The position numbers and the translations under genes were made by a program. Under the pieces are notes generated by a model. It had not been told where the DNA came from. It searched no databases and saw only the letters and a list, made by a program, of their open reading frames with translations. A stretch of DNA of 64,000 nucleotides from Janthinobacterium sp. 64. Its GTDB lineage: Bacteria > Pseudomonadota > Gammaproteobacteria > Burkholderiales > Burkholderiaceae_D. Shown here piece after piece: positions 50,304 to 59,479 of this stretch. The stretch covers positions 3,658,001 to 3,722,000 of the forward strand of contig NZ_PHUG01000001.1 in the NCBI RefSeq assembly GCF_002813325.1. Direction: 5' to 3'. The first letter of the stretch is position 1. The number at the start of each line of letters is the position of its first letter.

Positions 50304-51311
50304 TTAGAAATTCAGCGCCGATTCCACGCCGGCGCTGTGCGCCTGCTCATCCGCATGGTACGAGCTGCGCACCATGGCGCCGACGGCGGCGTGGGTGAAG
50401 CCCATCTTGTACGCTTCCGCTTCGAACATTTTAAACACGTCCGGGTGCACGTAACGGCGCACGGGCAAGTGGCTGTTCGATGGCGCCAGGTATTGGCCGA
50501 TGGTCAGCATGTCGATGTCGTGCTCGCGCATGTCGCGCATCACTTGCAGGATTTCCTCGTCCGTCTCGCCCAGGCCCACCATGATGCCGGACTTGGTTTT
50601 CACGTCCGGATACATGGCCTTGAAGTCTTTCAACAGCTTCAGCGAGTGCATGTAGTCGGAACCGGGACGCGCTTCCTTGTACAGGCGCGGCGCCGTTTCC
50701 AGATTGTGGTTCATGACGTCGGGCAAGCCATCCTTGAACAGGTCCAGGGCTTTTTCCAGGCGGCCGCGGAAGTCCGGTACCAGCACTTCGATGCGGGTGT
50801 TCGGCGACAGGGCGCGCGTTTGCTGGATGCACTCGACGAAGTGGCCGGCGCCGCCGTCGCGCAAGTCATCGCGGTCGACGGAGGTGATGACGACGTAGTT
50901 CAAACGCAGCTTGGCGATGGTTTTCGACAAGTTGGCCGGCTCTTCCTTGTCCAGCGGATCCGGGCGGCCATGGCCGACGTCGCAGAACGGGCAGCGGCGC
51001 GTGCACTTGTCGCCCATGATCATGAAGGTGGCCGTGCCCTTGCCGAAACACTCGCCGATGTTCGGGCAGCTGGCTTCCTCGCACACCGTCACGAGCTTGT
51101 TTTCGCGCAGCACATCCTTGATTTCATAGAAGCGGGTCGATGCCGACGCGGCCTTGACGCGGATCCAGTCCGGCTTTTTCAGGCGCTCGACTTGCTCGAT
51201 CGGAATGATCTTGATCGGGATGCGCGACGTCTTGCTGGCGCCTTTTTGCTTTTCGCTCGGATTGTAGGCGGGAGCGGCGGGGGCGGTGCTGGAAATGGTC
51301 TCAGAAGTCAT
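50304..51311 (-). CDS. lipA: Lipoyl synthase
   Basis: A 335-residue radical-SAM enzyme adding two sulphurs to protein-bound octanoate. The auxiliary cluster motif [12 protein letters not shown] is followed by the radical-SAM motif CTRRCPFC and the C-terminal RSSYHA serine that ligates the auxiliary cluster. A longer form starting at 51356 would overlap lipB by 8 bases; the shorter start is preferred but not certain. It follows lipB on the same strand. Confidence 0.96.
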   Translation of the reverse strand: MTSETISSTAPAAPAYNPSEKQKGASKTSRIPIKIIPIEQVERLKKPDWIRVKAASASTRFYEIKDVLRENKLVTVCEEASCPNIGECFGKGTATFMIMGDKCTRRCPFCDVGHGRPDPLDKEEPANLSKTIAKLRLNYVVITSVDRDDLRDGGAGHFVECIQQTRALSPNTRIEVLVPDFRGRLEKALDLFKDGLPDVMNHNLETAPRLYKEARPGSDYMHSLKLLKDFKAMYPDVKTKSGIMVGLGETDEEILQVMRDMREHDIDMLTIGQYLAPSNSHLPVRRYVHPDVFKMFEAEAYKMGFTHAAVGAMVRSSYHADEQAHSAGVESALNF

Positions 51312-51348
51312 GGCTGCAAGCCCTTGACGGGCATGTTGGTTTGTTTGC

Positions 51349-52053
51349 TCAGGCATCCGTTGCCTGAGGCGCGCCTGCGGCGCTGTTTACTTCGCTTACA
51401 TCGAGTAATACGGTCAATTCCTGGGCCAGGGCCCGCTGCACCTCGGCCAGCGGCGCCACCACGCCCATGCTGCGCATGTCGACCGTCTTCAGGCCGGAAT
51501 AGCCGCAAGGGTTAATCCAGGAAAACGGCGCCAGGTCCATCGCCACGTTGAGCGATACGCCATGGTAGGTGCAGCCGTTGCCGCGCACTTTCAAGCCCAG
51601 CGCGGCGATCTTCGCACCCTTGCTTGGCCCGCCGGCAATATAGATGCCAGGCGCGCCATCGATGCGCTCGCCAGCGAGATTATACGCCGCCAGCACGTTG
51701 ATGATGGCTTGCTCGATTTTATGCACGAACTGGCGCGCATACAGCTTGCCACCCGGCTTGTTGCGGCGCAAGTCCATCAGCAGGTAAATCACCACCTGGC
51801 CGGGGCCGTGGAACGTCACTTCGCCGCCACGGTCCGTCTGCACCACGGGCACATTCTCGGCGCCGGCCAGCAAATGGCCGCGGTCGGCCGCCAGGCCCAA
51901 CGTAAATACGGGCGGATGCTCGACGATCCACAGTTCGTCGCGCGTGTCCGTCGTGCGCGCATCGGTAAAGGCGCGCATGGCGGCAAAGGTGGGCTCGTAA
52001 TCGACGCGGCCCAGTTCGCGGATCAGCGCCGTTTCGGTGCGGGTGGTGGTCAT
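51349..52053 (-). CDS. lipB: Octanoyltransferase
   Basis: A 234-residue enzyme moving octanoyl from ACP to lipoyl domains. [19 protein letters not shown] is the substrate loop, and the nucleophile is the cysteine of INPCGYSGL with its partner lysine in [11 protein letters not shown]. In related genomes ybeD lies immediately upstream. Here a MocR/efflux pair has come between them. Confidence 0.95.
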   Translation of the reverse strand: MTTTRTETALIRELGRVDYEPTFAAMRAFTDARTTDTRDELWIVEHPPVFTLGLAADRGHLLAGAENVPVVQTDRGGEVTFHGPGQVVIYLLMDLRRNKPGGKLYARQFVHKIEQAIINVLAAYNLAGERIDGAPGIYIAGGPSKGAKIAALGLKVRGNGCTYHGVSLNVAMDLAPFSWINPCGYSGLKTVDMRSMGVVAPLAEVQRALAQELTVLLDVSEVNSAAGAPQATDA

Positions 52054-52128
52054 GACGGATTCTGTAATCAGCTGCCGGCGCCCTGCGGACGCTGCGGCGA
52101 AGCCGTGATTATAAGCCAGGCCGCCGTT

Positions 52129-53607
52129 TCATTCCGGGGCAGCCTCTGGCAACAGCAGCAATCTGCCCAATTTTTGTGCAGCGTGGCGCACCTGGGCCAG
52201 GCTTAACGCTGTGTAGCCGAGCAGCACGGCCGGCGCCAGCCTGGCGCTGTGGCAAAAGTCGCCCAGCGGCTGCAACGCCAGCCCCTCCTGCGCCGCGCGC
52301 GCACAGAACGCCCGCTCGTCGGCATCCGGCGGCAGCCACAGCACGCAATGGAAACCCGCCTGCTGGCCGGAAATGGTGTAGCGGCCGGGAGCGGTCTGTT
52401 CGAGGCAGGCCAGCAGCAGGTCGCGCCGCTCCTTGTAGGCCAGGCGCGCCAGGCGCAAATGACGCACGAAGCCGCCTTCCTCCATCCAGGCAGCCAGCGC
52501 CAGCTGCTGCGTCACACCCACGGACCTGCCCGTCAACTGCACGATGCGCAGCAGTTGCGGTCGCAAGGCGGGCGGCAGCACCATGAAGCCCACGCGCAGG
52601 CCGGCAAACAAGGTCTTGTTGAAACTGCCACAGTAGATCACGCGCTGGTACTGGTCCAGCGCCTTCAGGGCCGCCAGCGGCGCGCTCTGGTAATTGAATT
52701 CGCTGTCGTAATCGTCTTCCACCACCCAGGCGCCGCTGTCGTTGGCCCACTCCAGCAAGGCCAGGCGGCGCGTGACGGACATGGTCACGCCCAGCGGCGA
52801 CTGGTGCGCCGGCGTCACGTAGGCGAGGCAGGCATCGGTGTGCGTGGCCAGCGCGGCGCAATCGATGCCTTCGGCGTCGACGGCAATGTCCACCGGCACG
52901 GCGCCGGCCAGGGCGAACAGGGCGCGCGCGGCCGGGTAGCCCGGTTCTTCCAGGCAAACTTTATCGCCATCGCGCACGATGCCGCGCGCCAGCAAGTCGA
53001 TCGCGTGGCGGATGCCGGTGGTGACGACGATGTCTTGCGGGTCGCAGCGGATGCCGCGGTACTTGGCGAGGAAATCGGCGATCTGCTGGCGCAGCTGGAG
53101 CAGGCCGGCCGGATCGGCGCTGCACAGCTGCTCCGGCGTGGCGGCCGCCAGCGCCCGCGCGGCGCACTTGGACCAGGCGGCCATGGGAAACAGGCTGGCG
53201 TCGGCGCGCCGCGCCACGAACGGCAAGCCATCGCGCACGCCCGTATCGGACACGGGAACGGGAACGGGCTCGGAAAATGGCCCGGCCGGGGTGGCATCTG
53301 CCAATCCTGCCATCAAGAAGCGTTCCGGCACGACGGCGCACACATGCGTGCCGGAACCGGGCACGCGCGTCACGTACGCTTCCGCGTGCAGGCGGTCGAA
53401 CACGGTTTCGATGGTGCCGCGCGACAATTCCCACCGTTCCGCCAGGGTGCGGCTGGATGGCAAACGGCTGCCCGCCGGCAGCATCTTCGTCAGGATGGCC
53501 GAGCGCAGCGCCTCATAGGCGCCGTCCTGCTTGCTGACGCCCGCCTTGTCCAGCCAGCTGGTGGGGCGGGGCAAGTCCAGGGTGTGCGGTGATTTTCCTC
53601 GCGGCAT
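52129..53607 (-). CDS. MocR-type regulator (GntR winged helix fused to aminotransferase-like domain)
   Basis: About 492 residues. The winged helix at about 25-95 (LPSSRTLAERWELSRGTIETVFDRL) is joined to a fold-type-I aminotransferase domain. It contains VTTGIRHAIDLLARG, WVVEDDYDSEF (PLP aspartate) and GSFNKTLFAGLRVGF with the PLP-binding lysine. Such proteins sense pyridoxal phosphate or amino-compound adducts. It is divergent from the efflux gene, with 118 bases between the starts, and probably regulates it. Confidence 0.9.
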   Translation of the reverse strand: MPRGKSPHTLDLPRPTSWLDKAGVSKQDGAYEALRSAILTKMLPAGSRLPSSRTLAERWELSRGTIETVFDRLHAEAYVTRVPGSGTHVCAVVPERFLMAGLADATPAGPFSEPVPVPVSDTGVRDGLPFVARRADASLFPMAAWSKCAARALAAATPEQLCSADPAGLLQLRQQIADFLAKYRGIRCDPQDIVVTTGIRHAIDLLARGIVRDGDKVCLEEPGYPAARALFALAGAVPVDIAVDAEGIDCAALATHTDACLAYVTPAHQSPLGVTMSVTRRLALLEWANDSGAWVVEDDYDSEFNYQSAPLAALKALDQYQRVIYCGSFNKTLFAGLRVGFMVLPPALRPQLLRIVQLTGRSVGVTQQLALAAWMEEGGFVRHLRLARLAYKERRDLLLACLEQTAPGRYTISGQQAGFHCVLWLPPDADERAFCARAAQEGLALQPLGDFCHSARLAPAVLLGYTALSLAQVRHAAQKLGRLLLLPEAAPE

Positions 53608-53725
53608 GATGATGGTCGTCCAAGTGGTCCAATGAATTTTGTGATGACTGGCACTTCGCATTACACCACAACCATCCTACTCTCACCGTTCCGCTGCGCC
53701 TGCCATCTCTTGCATACCGAAAAAC

Positions 53726-54931
53726 ATGAATCAACGAACAACACTTCCCCTGTGGGCCTGGGGCGCCATCGTGCTGCTGCTGGTCTGCCTGTCGCGCATC
53801 AGCATCGACATTTATCTGCCTTCGCTGCCGGCCATGGCCGATGCCCTGCATGCCAGCGATGCGCAATTGCAACTGACGCTGAGCCTGTTCATGGCCGGCT
53901 CGGCCGCCTCGATGCTCGCTTGCGGGCCGCTGGCCGACCGTTACGGCCGCCGTCCCGTGCTGCTGGCCGGCACGGCCATTTATGTGCTCGCCAGCATCGT
54001 CTGCAGCGTGACTTCCGACGTGCACGTGCTGATCGCCGCGCGCGTGCTGCAGGCGTTCGGCGGCTGCAGCGGCACCATCATCGGCCGGGTCATGGTGCGC
54101 GACCGGTTTGACGCCGCCACGCAGGCGCGCATGCTGGGGAAAATCTCGATGGTGATGGGTTTGTCGCCTATCGTTGCGCCGCTGGCCGGCAGCGTGCTCG
54201 ACGCGGCGTTCGGCTGGCGCGCCGTGTTTGGCGTGCTGTGCCTGCTGGGCGCGCTGTCGCTGGGGCTGATCGCCGCGTATGTGCCGGAAACCAAACCGGC
54301 CAGCGTCGTGCCACAAGGAAATACCCTGGCGCTATACCGCCGCCTGCTGGGCGACCGGTATTTCCTGCGTTATGCACTGGCCATCGGCTGTGTGTATTGC
54401 ACGTATTTCCCGTTCATCGCGGAATCGTCCGTGCTGTTGCAAAGGGGCATGCACCTGACGCCGCATGCGTATGCGCTGGTGTTCGCGCTGACGGTCAGCG
54501 GCTATATCGCGGGGTCGAGCCTGTTTCGCGCCCTGGGCCCGCGTCTGGGCGCCGATTACATGCTGGGCGTGGCGGTGCTGCTCAATGTGGCGGGGGCGGC
54601 GAGCCTGTTGCTGGCGGGGACGTTGGCGCCGCGGCACGTGGCCTCGCTGGTAGCGCCCATGCTGCTGGTGATGGTGTCGGTGGGCATGGCGATTCCCGCC
54701 TGCCAGCTGGCCGTGCTGCAGCCGTATGGCGACCAGGCGGGCAGCGCCTCGGGCCTGTTCTTCTTCGTGCAGATGCTCATCACGGCGGTTTGCGGCGCCG
54801 TCATCGCCGCCATCACGGATGGCAGCGAAAAGCCCCTGCTGTGGGTGACGGCGGCGGCCAGTGGCGCCTTTGCCGCCGTCTGGCTGCTCACGAAGAGCCG
54901 CGCCAGCGTGGCGGCAGCCAGCCTTACATGA
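53726..54931 (+). CDS. Bcr/CflA-type drug efflux transporter
   Basis: 401 residues with about 12 membrane spans. DIYLPSLPAM near the start and the MFS motif LADRYGRRPVLL, with the later RVLQAFGGCSG segment, place it in the Bcr/CflA subfamily. The final codons overlap the end of ybeD by 8 bases tail to tail. With the divergent MocR regulator it forms a self-contained pair. Confidence 0.92.
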   Translation: MNQRTTLPLWAWGAIVLLLVCLSRISIDIYLPSLPAMADALHASDAQLQLTLSLFMAGSAASMLACGPLADRYGRRPVLLAGTAIYVLASIVCSVTSDVHVLIAARVLQAFGGCSGTIIGRVMVRDRFDAATQARMLGKISMVMGLSPIVAPLAGSVLDAAFGWRAVFGVLCLLGALSLGLIAAYVPETKPASVVPQGNTLALYRRLLGDRYFLRYALAIGCVYCTYFPFIAESSVLLQRGMHLTPHAYALVFALTVSGYIAGSSLFRALGPRLGADYMLGVAVLLNVAGAASLLLAGTLAPRHVASLVAPMLLVMVSVGMAIPACQLAVLQPYGDQAGSASGLFFFVQMLITAVCGAVIAAITDGSEKPLLWVTAAASGAFAAVWLLTKSRASVAAASLT

Positions 54932-55220
54932 CGATCTTGACCATCGGGTGGCCCGACAGCGCCATGTACAGGGCGTCGAGCTGCTCGCGGCTGATGGCGC
55001 GCACGGTGACGGTCAGGCCCGTGTAATTGCCCTTGCCCGACGGACGCTCTTCCATGCGGCCCTCATGGAAGGTCGGATCGTGGCTGATCACCAGTTCCAG
55101 CATGGTCGGCGCGAAATCGACATGCGTCGGACCCATGATCTTGATGGGAAAGTCGCTCGGGTATTCGATCAGCGATTCGCTGGGAGGAATGATGTGTTCG
55201 CTGGGAGGGATGGTTTGCAT
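54924..55220 (-). CDS. ybeD: YbeD/DUF493-family protein
   Basis: 98 residues. The DUF493 core is FPIKIMGPT near residue 24 and the C-terminal LTVTVRAISREQLDALYMAL with HPMVKIVM. The function is unknown, but the gene is conserved next to lipB in many proteobacteria. The N-terminus contains two near-copies of the heptad IPPSE(S/H), possibly a small internal duplication. Confidence 0.92.
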   Translation of the reverse strand: MQTIPPSEHIIPPSESLIEYPSDFPIKIMGPTHVDFAPTMLELVISHDPTFHEGRMEERPSGKGNYTGLTVTVRAISREQLDALYMALSGHPMVKIVM

Positions 55221-55311
55221 GAGAATTCCAATCAGTGCCGGTCAGTGCCAAAGACGTATTGTAGCCAACTTTGGCAGCGCCTGCGCCCGCTGCCATGGCG
55301 CCAGGGGCGCG

Positions 55312-55340
55312 GAAAAAAAAAGCCAGCTGGGTAAGCTGGC
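55312..55340 (-). terminator. Terminator of the FecR/DUF6600 gene
   Basis: On the minus strand GCCAGCT, a five-base loop and AGCTGGC are followed by nine T. It lies about 170 bases after the stop. The rest of the 287-base gap between the flanking genes shows no gene. Confidence 0.8.
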
Positions 55341-55507
55341 GGAAAACTATTTCGTTTGGACAAAATAGCCGGAAAAGTCGTGCTGTCACTTGGAGGATAA
55401 GCAGTGGTCGTACTGTAAGCAAAATCCACCGGCTTTACCTCCGGCATGTGACGAACTGCGCTTTTTTCGGCCTGAACGTCGATACGGCGCGACAGGCGGT
55501 GCGGCCG

Positions 55508-57037
55508 TCAGCGCTCCGCTTCCTGCTGCAGCCGGTTGTTGCGGCCGGGATTGCCGCGCTCATTGCCTCTGTCATTGCTGCGTTCACGTGGCGGTCCGCT
55601 ACGTTCGCTGGCGGGACGCGGCTGCGGCCGCTCGGCGCGCGATCGTTCTTCGCCACGCCACCCGGGGCGCCCCACCTGGTCTTGCACGGGCGGCAAGGCC
55701 GGCACCGCCGGCATCACGGGCTGGGCCGGCACGGGCGGCCGGTTCGGCGGCATGGGACGCGGCGCCATCTGCGTCTGGCCATCGTCCGTCTGCAGGCGGC
55801 CGGGACGGTTGACCCAGTCGCGCCGGACACCGTTGTCGCCGCGCGGCGCATCAACGGGACGCTGCCAGTTGCCCGCCGGCGCAGGCGCCGTGCTCAAGGG
55901 CATGCTTTGCAGCACGGGGGCCGGCAGGATGGTGCGGTTGCGGCGTTCGCGTTCGCCCGCCACGGAGCGGCGCCCCTCGGCCACGCGGTTGATGCGGCGT
56001 TCATAGTCCGCGCTGGCGCGGTAGCCAGGCACATAGCGTTCGTGCGGCGACAGGGGAAACCAGCCGACGCCGGGACGCTGCTCATGGTGTGTCCCGGGAT
56101 GGCCGCCGACCCAGCCCACCAGGGCCGGCGCCCAGGGCACGCGGCCGCGCTCGCGCCCCGGCGCCCAGCCCCAGCGCTGGCCCAGCCGCACCCAGCGGCC
56201 GTAATGCGAGGGCGCGTAGCCCCAAGGCGCATTGTCGACCCAGGTCCAGCCCCACGGCGCGATCCACGTCCAGCGCCCGTCGCTGTACGGCGCCCAGCCG
56301 GCCGGCACCGCGCTGGGCAGCCACAGGGGGCCATATTGCGCATCGTCCTGCCAGGCGCCGTAGCGGTCCAGTTCTTCATAGCCGGTGGTATCGTCCGTGA
56401 CATAGCGCAAGGCCGGCGCGGCGGCGGACAAGGCTTCGGGCCAGTTGTCGAAGGCGATCCGCTGCAAGGCACCCGTGCGCAACTCCTCGTCCGTCAATTC
56501 CGCGCGCTGGCCGGCACGCAAGGTCACGCTGCCCGTCGCGCCATCCACGTCGGCCGCCCCATCGAGCACGCTGACGACGCTGGTGCCGCTCTGGCGTCCC
56601 GCCTCGATGCGCACCCAGCCCGGCTGGGTCAGGATCACGCGGACCTGGGCGGTGGTCAGTTCGAAGCCGCGCAGCGCGTCGGTATTGCGCACGCGCACGC
56701 TGACCGCGCCATAGCTGAGGTGCAATTTGAAACTGTCGTCATCGAGCTCGCTCACTTCCAGTTCGGAATCGCCATCGAGGCGCACGGCGGCCGCGCCCAC
56801 GCGCAATTCCGCCAGCGCGCCGCGCATGGTGCTCAGGCGGTTATCCGTCGTGACGGGCCAGTTCAGCAGGGCGTTTTGCGCCTCGCCATCGCCGGCGCGC
56901 ACCAGCACTTGCCCTTCGACGGTGGAAATGCGCCCCACGCGGGCAGGCGGGTCCTGCGCCAGGGCGAAAGTGCATGCCGACGACAGCAACATGGCGCACA
57001 CGGTGTTCAAGAGGGGGAGAGACAGGATAGGACGCAT
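55508..57037 (-). CDS. FecR-domain/DUF6600 secreted protein with arginine- and proline-rich tail
   Basis: 509 residues with a signal peptide ending AQD at about residue 29. A FecR-like beta domain at about 35-170 has VGRISTVEGQVLVR and FELTTAQVRVILTQPGW. Next comes the aromatic DUF6600 part with repeated units such as APYSDGRWTWI, YGRWVRLGQRWGWAPG and WVDNAPWG. The last 130 residues are a low-complexity tail of Arg, Pro, Gly and Asn. It has no partner sigma factor gene. The role is probably in the envelope but unknown. A strong terminator follows. Confidence 0.85.
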   Translation of the reverse strand: MRPILSLPLLNTVCAMLLSSACTFALAQDPPARVGRISTVEGQVLVRAGDGEAQNALLNWPVTTDNRLSTMRGALAELRVGAAAVRLDGDSELEVSELDDDSFKLHLSYGAVSVRVRNTDALRGFELTTAQVRVILTQPGWVRIEAGRQSGTSVVSVLDGAADVDGATGSVTLRAGQRAELTDEELRTGALQRIAFDNWPEALSAAAPALRYVTDDTTGYEELDRYGAWQDDAQYGPLWLPSAVPAGWAPYSDGRWTWIAPWGWTWVDNAPWGYAPSHYGRWVRLGQRWGWAPGRERGRVPWAPALVGWVGGHPGTHHEQRPGVGWFPLSPHERYVPGYRASADYERRINRVAEGRRSVAGERERRNRTILPAPVLQSMPLSTAPAPAGNWQRPVDAPRGDNGVRRDWVNRPGRLQTDDGQTQMAPRPMPPNRPPVPAQPVMPAVPALPPVQDQVGRPGWRGEERSRAERPQPRPASERSGPPRERSNDRGNERGNPGRNNRLQQEAER

Positions 57038-57140
57038 GGCAGCGCTCCAGGCAGGACGTACAAGGATGATTGCTATCGATTACATCCGCATCGTGCGGGC
57101 ATCGCAAGCGGGCTTACAAATGTTTGCATGTTGACTTGCT

Positions 57141-57782
57141 TCAGGATGCCGCCTGGCCACCGCGCTTGACGAAGAACAGGGCGGCGCCGACGGCCATCAG
57201 CAAGCCGCCAAAGAAGCGGTTCTGCTTTTTCACGGCCTTGGCATCGCGGAAAAAGCGCTGCATCGAGGAAGCTAAAAAGGCGTAGCTGTGCATGACGATC
57301 TGATCGATCGTGCACATGGTGACGGCCAGGATCAGCAATTGCGGCAGCAGTGGCGCCGTGGGGCTGATGAATTGCGGCAACACCGCCACCATGAAGATGA
57401 TGCCTTTCGGATTCGTCACGTTGGTCAGAAAACCCGTCAGCACGCGCCGGCGCCAGGACGGCACCACGGCGTCGGCGTGCAGGTCGCCGGCCACCGCCAC
57501 CCTGGCGCGCCACTGCGACAGGCCCAGGTAAATCAAATACAGCGCACCCACCGTCTTGACGATGTTGAAGGCCACTTCGGAGGCCAGCAGCAAGGAACCC
57601 ACGCCGGCGCCGGCGATGCCCAGCACGACCAGCAGCCCCAGTTGCAGGCCGAGAATGGTGGCGCTGGCCTTTCTGACCCCGTAAGACAGGCCGTGCGACA
57701 TCGACAGCACGGCGCCCGAGCCGGGCGAAACGGCGATGATGGAAGCGGCGATGACAAAGGTGATCCAGGTGGCGAAGGGCAT
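57141..57782 (-). CDS. LysE-family amino-acid exporter
   Basis: 213 residues with five to six spans. The family signature SPGSGAVLSMSHGLSYGVRKA appears at about 19-39, and GFLTNVTNPKGIIFM at about 115-129. It exports amino acids or homoserine-type compounds. The substrate is not identifiable. The divergent DUF808 gene begins 192 bases away. Confidence 0.9.
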   Translation of the reverse strand: MPFATWITFVIAASIIAVSPGSGAVLSMSHGLSYGVRKASATILGLQLGLLVVLGIAGAGVGSLLLASEVAFNIVKTVGALYLIYLGLSQWRARVAVAGDLHADAVVPSWRRRVLTGFLTNVTNPKGIIFMVAVLPQFISPTAPLLPQLLILAVTMCTIDQIVMHSYAFLASSMQRFFRDAKAVKKQNRFFGGLLMAVGAALFFVKRGGQAAS

Positions 57783-57913
57783 GCGGTGTCCAAAAAATGG
57801 TGACGATGAGCAATTTTACCCCGGTCAGTGCGGCCTTGCCGGCCCGCCCTGATGTAAGATCGCAAGGATGCCTTACCCACGTCACCCCTTGCCGTACAAC
57901 CAAGAATAACATC

Positions 57914-57973
57914 ATGAAAAACAACACTTTCCTCGCTCCACAATTGCCTGCCACCAAAGTGGGAGCGCGCTGA
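57914..57973 (+). CDS. Possible 19-residue leader peptide before the DUF808 gene
   Basis: A short frame ([19 protein letters not shown]) ends one base before the ATG of the next gene (TGA-G-ATG). This is close enough for translational coupling. It has no strong ribosome-binding site and no recognised similarity, so it could be chance. Confidence 0.25.
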   Translation: MKNNTFLAPQLPATKVGAR

Positions 57974-57974
57974 G

Positions 57975-58922
57975 ATGGCCGGCTCCAGCCTGCTGGCCCT
58001 GCTCGACGACATCGCCAGCATCCTCGATGACGTTTCCCTGATGACCAAGGTGGCCGCCAAGAAGACGGCCGGCGTGCTCGGCGATGACCTGGCCCTGAAC
58101 GCGCAGCAAGTGGCCGGCGTGCGCGCCGAGCGCGAACTGCCCGTGGTCTGGGCCGTCGCCGTCGGTTCGCTGAAGAACAAGGCCATCCTCGTGCCCGCCG
58201 CGCTGGCCATCAGCGCGTTTGCGCCGTGGGCCATCACACCGCTGCTGATGGTGGGCGGCGCCTACCTGTGCTTCGAGGGTTTCGAAAAGATTGCCCACAA
58301 GTATCTGCACCCGGACGACAGCCACAAGGCCGAGCTGGCACAAGCGCTGCGCGATCCACAGGTCGACCTGGTGGCGCTGGAAAAGGACAAGATCAAGGGC
58401 GCCATCCGCACCGACTTCATTCTGTCGGCGGAAATCATCGTCATCGCCCTCGGTACGGTGGCTGCGGCCACCTTCGCCGAGCAGGTGGCCGTCGTCGTCG
58501 GCATCGCCCTCATCATGACGGTGGGCGTGTATGGCCTGGTGGCCGGCATCGTCAAGCTCGACGACGCGGGCTTTTACCTGGCGGCGCGCAAGGGCGCAGG
58601 CGCGCTGATGGACGGCGTGCGTGCATTTGGCCGCATGCTCGTGTCGGCGGCGCCGAAACTGATGAAATTCCTGTCCGTGGTGGGCACGCTGGCCATGTTC
58701 ATGGTCGGCGGCGGCATTTTGACGCATGGCTGGCCGTGGGCCAGCGCCATGCTGCACCATGCTGAAGAAGCCATCGGCGGCGTGGCCGGCATCGGCCCCG
58801 TGCTGGCCGCCGTCACGCCCAGCCTGATCAACGCGGTGGCCGGCCTCATCGCCGGTGGCCTGGTGCTGGCCGGCGTTACGGCCGTGTCAGCTTTATTGCG
58901 CATGATCAAGCCAGGCAAATAA
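57975..58922 (+). CDS. yedI: DUF808-family membrane protein, YedI-like
   Basis: 315 residues, about six to eight membrane segments. The start [20 protein letters not shown] and the block [18 protein letters not shown] (about 29-46) are diagnostic of DUF808. [10 protein letters not shown] and the [14 protein letters not shown] span follow. The function of the family is unknown. No partner gene is apparent. Confidence 0.92.
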   Translation: MAGSSLLALLDDIASILDDVSLMTKVAAKKTAGVLGDDLALNAQQVAGVRAERELPVVWAVAVGSLKNKAILVPAALAISAFAPWAITPLLMVGGAYLCFEGFEKIAHKYLHPDDSHKAELAQALRDPQVDLVALEKDKIKGAIRTDFILSAEIIVIALGTVAAATFAEQVAVVVGIALIMTVGVYGLVAGIVKLDDAGFYLAARKGAGALMDGVRAFGRMLVSAAPKLMKFLSVVGTLAMFMVGGGILTHGWPWASAMLHHAEEAIGGVAGIGPVLAAVTPSLINAVAGLIAGGLVLAGVTAVSALLRMIKPGK

Positions 58923-59006
58923 ACTTTCTGGTCTGATGGGGCGGCAGGCGCATCCGTGCCTGCCGCCCCGGCCATGCCGGCGGCGCCCGCTGCCCATGGA
59001 GACCCT

Positions 59007-59438
59007 ATGCAGACTTCCCCCATCCAACGTCCCAGCAGCGCCTTCATCGGTGCCTCCTGGGCGGCACTGCTGATCGGCGCCATCACCTATTTGACCGGCC
59101 TGTGGAACGCCGGCATGGCCCTCAACGAGAAGGGCTATTACTTTACGCTCCTGATGTATGGCCTGTTCGCCGCCGTCTCGCTGCAAAAATCCGTGCGCGA
59201 CCGCACGGAAGGCATCGCCGTGACGGGCATGTATTTCGGCCTGTGCTGGATTTCCGTGCTGCTGGCCTTGCTGTTACTGACGGTGGGCCTGTGGAACGCC
59301 ACCCTGCACAATAGCGAGAAGGGTTTCTATGCCATGGCATTCCTGCTGAGCCTGTTTTCCGCCGTGGCCGTGCAAAAGAATGTGCGCGATGTGGCGCGCG
59401 CAACGCCGGCCACCTCCGCCGACGCGCCGGGAACTTAA
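59007..59438 (+). CDS. YiaA/YiaB-type inner-membrane protein
   Basis: 143 residues with four spans arranged as two similar halves: [21 protein letters not shown] then [22 protein letters not shown], repeated as [18 protein letters not shown] and [23 protein letters not shown]. This is the YiaAB two-helix domain twice. GGAG precedes the ATG. The function is unknown. Confidence 0.9.
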   Translation: MQTSPIQRPSSAFIGASWAALLIGAITYLTGLWNAGMALNEKGYYFTLLMYGLFAAVSLQKSVRDRTEGIAVTGMYFGLCWISVLLALLLLTVGLWNATLHNSEKGFYAMAFLLSLFSAVAVQKNVRDVARATPATSADAPGT

Positions 59439-59479
59439 ACAGCAGCGGCGCATCTATTCTGTATCCATGTCGGGAGAGG

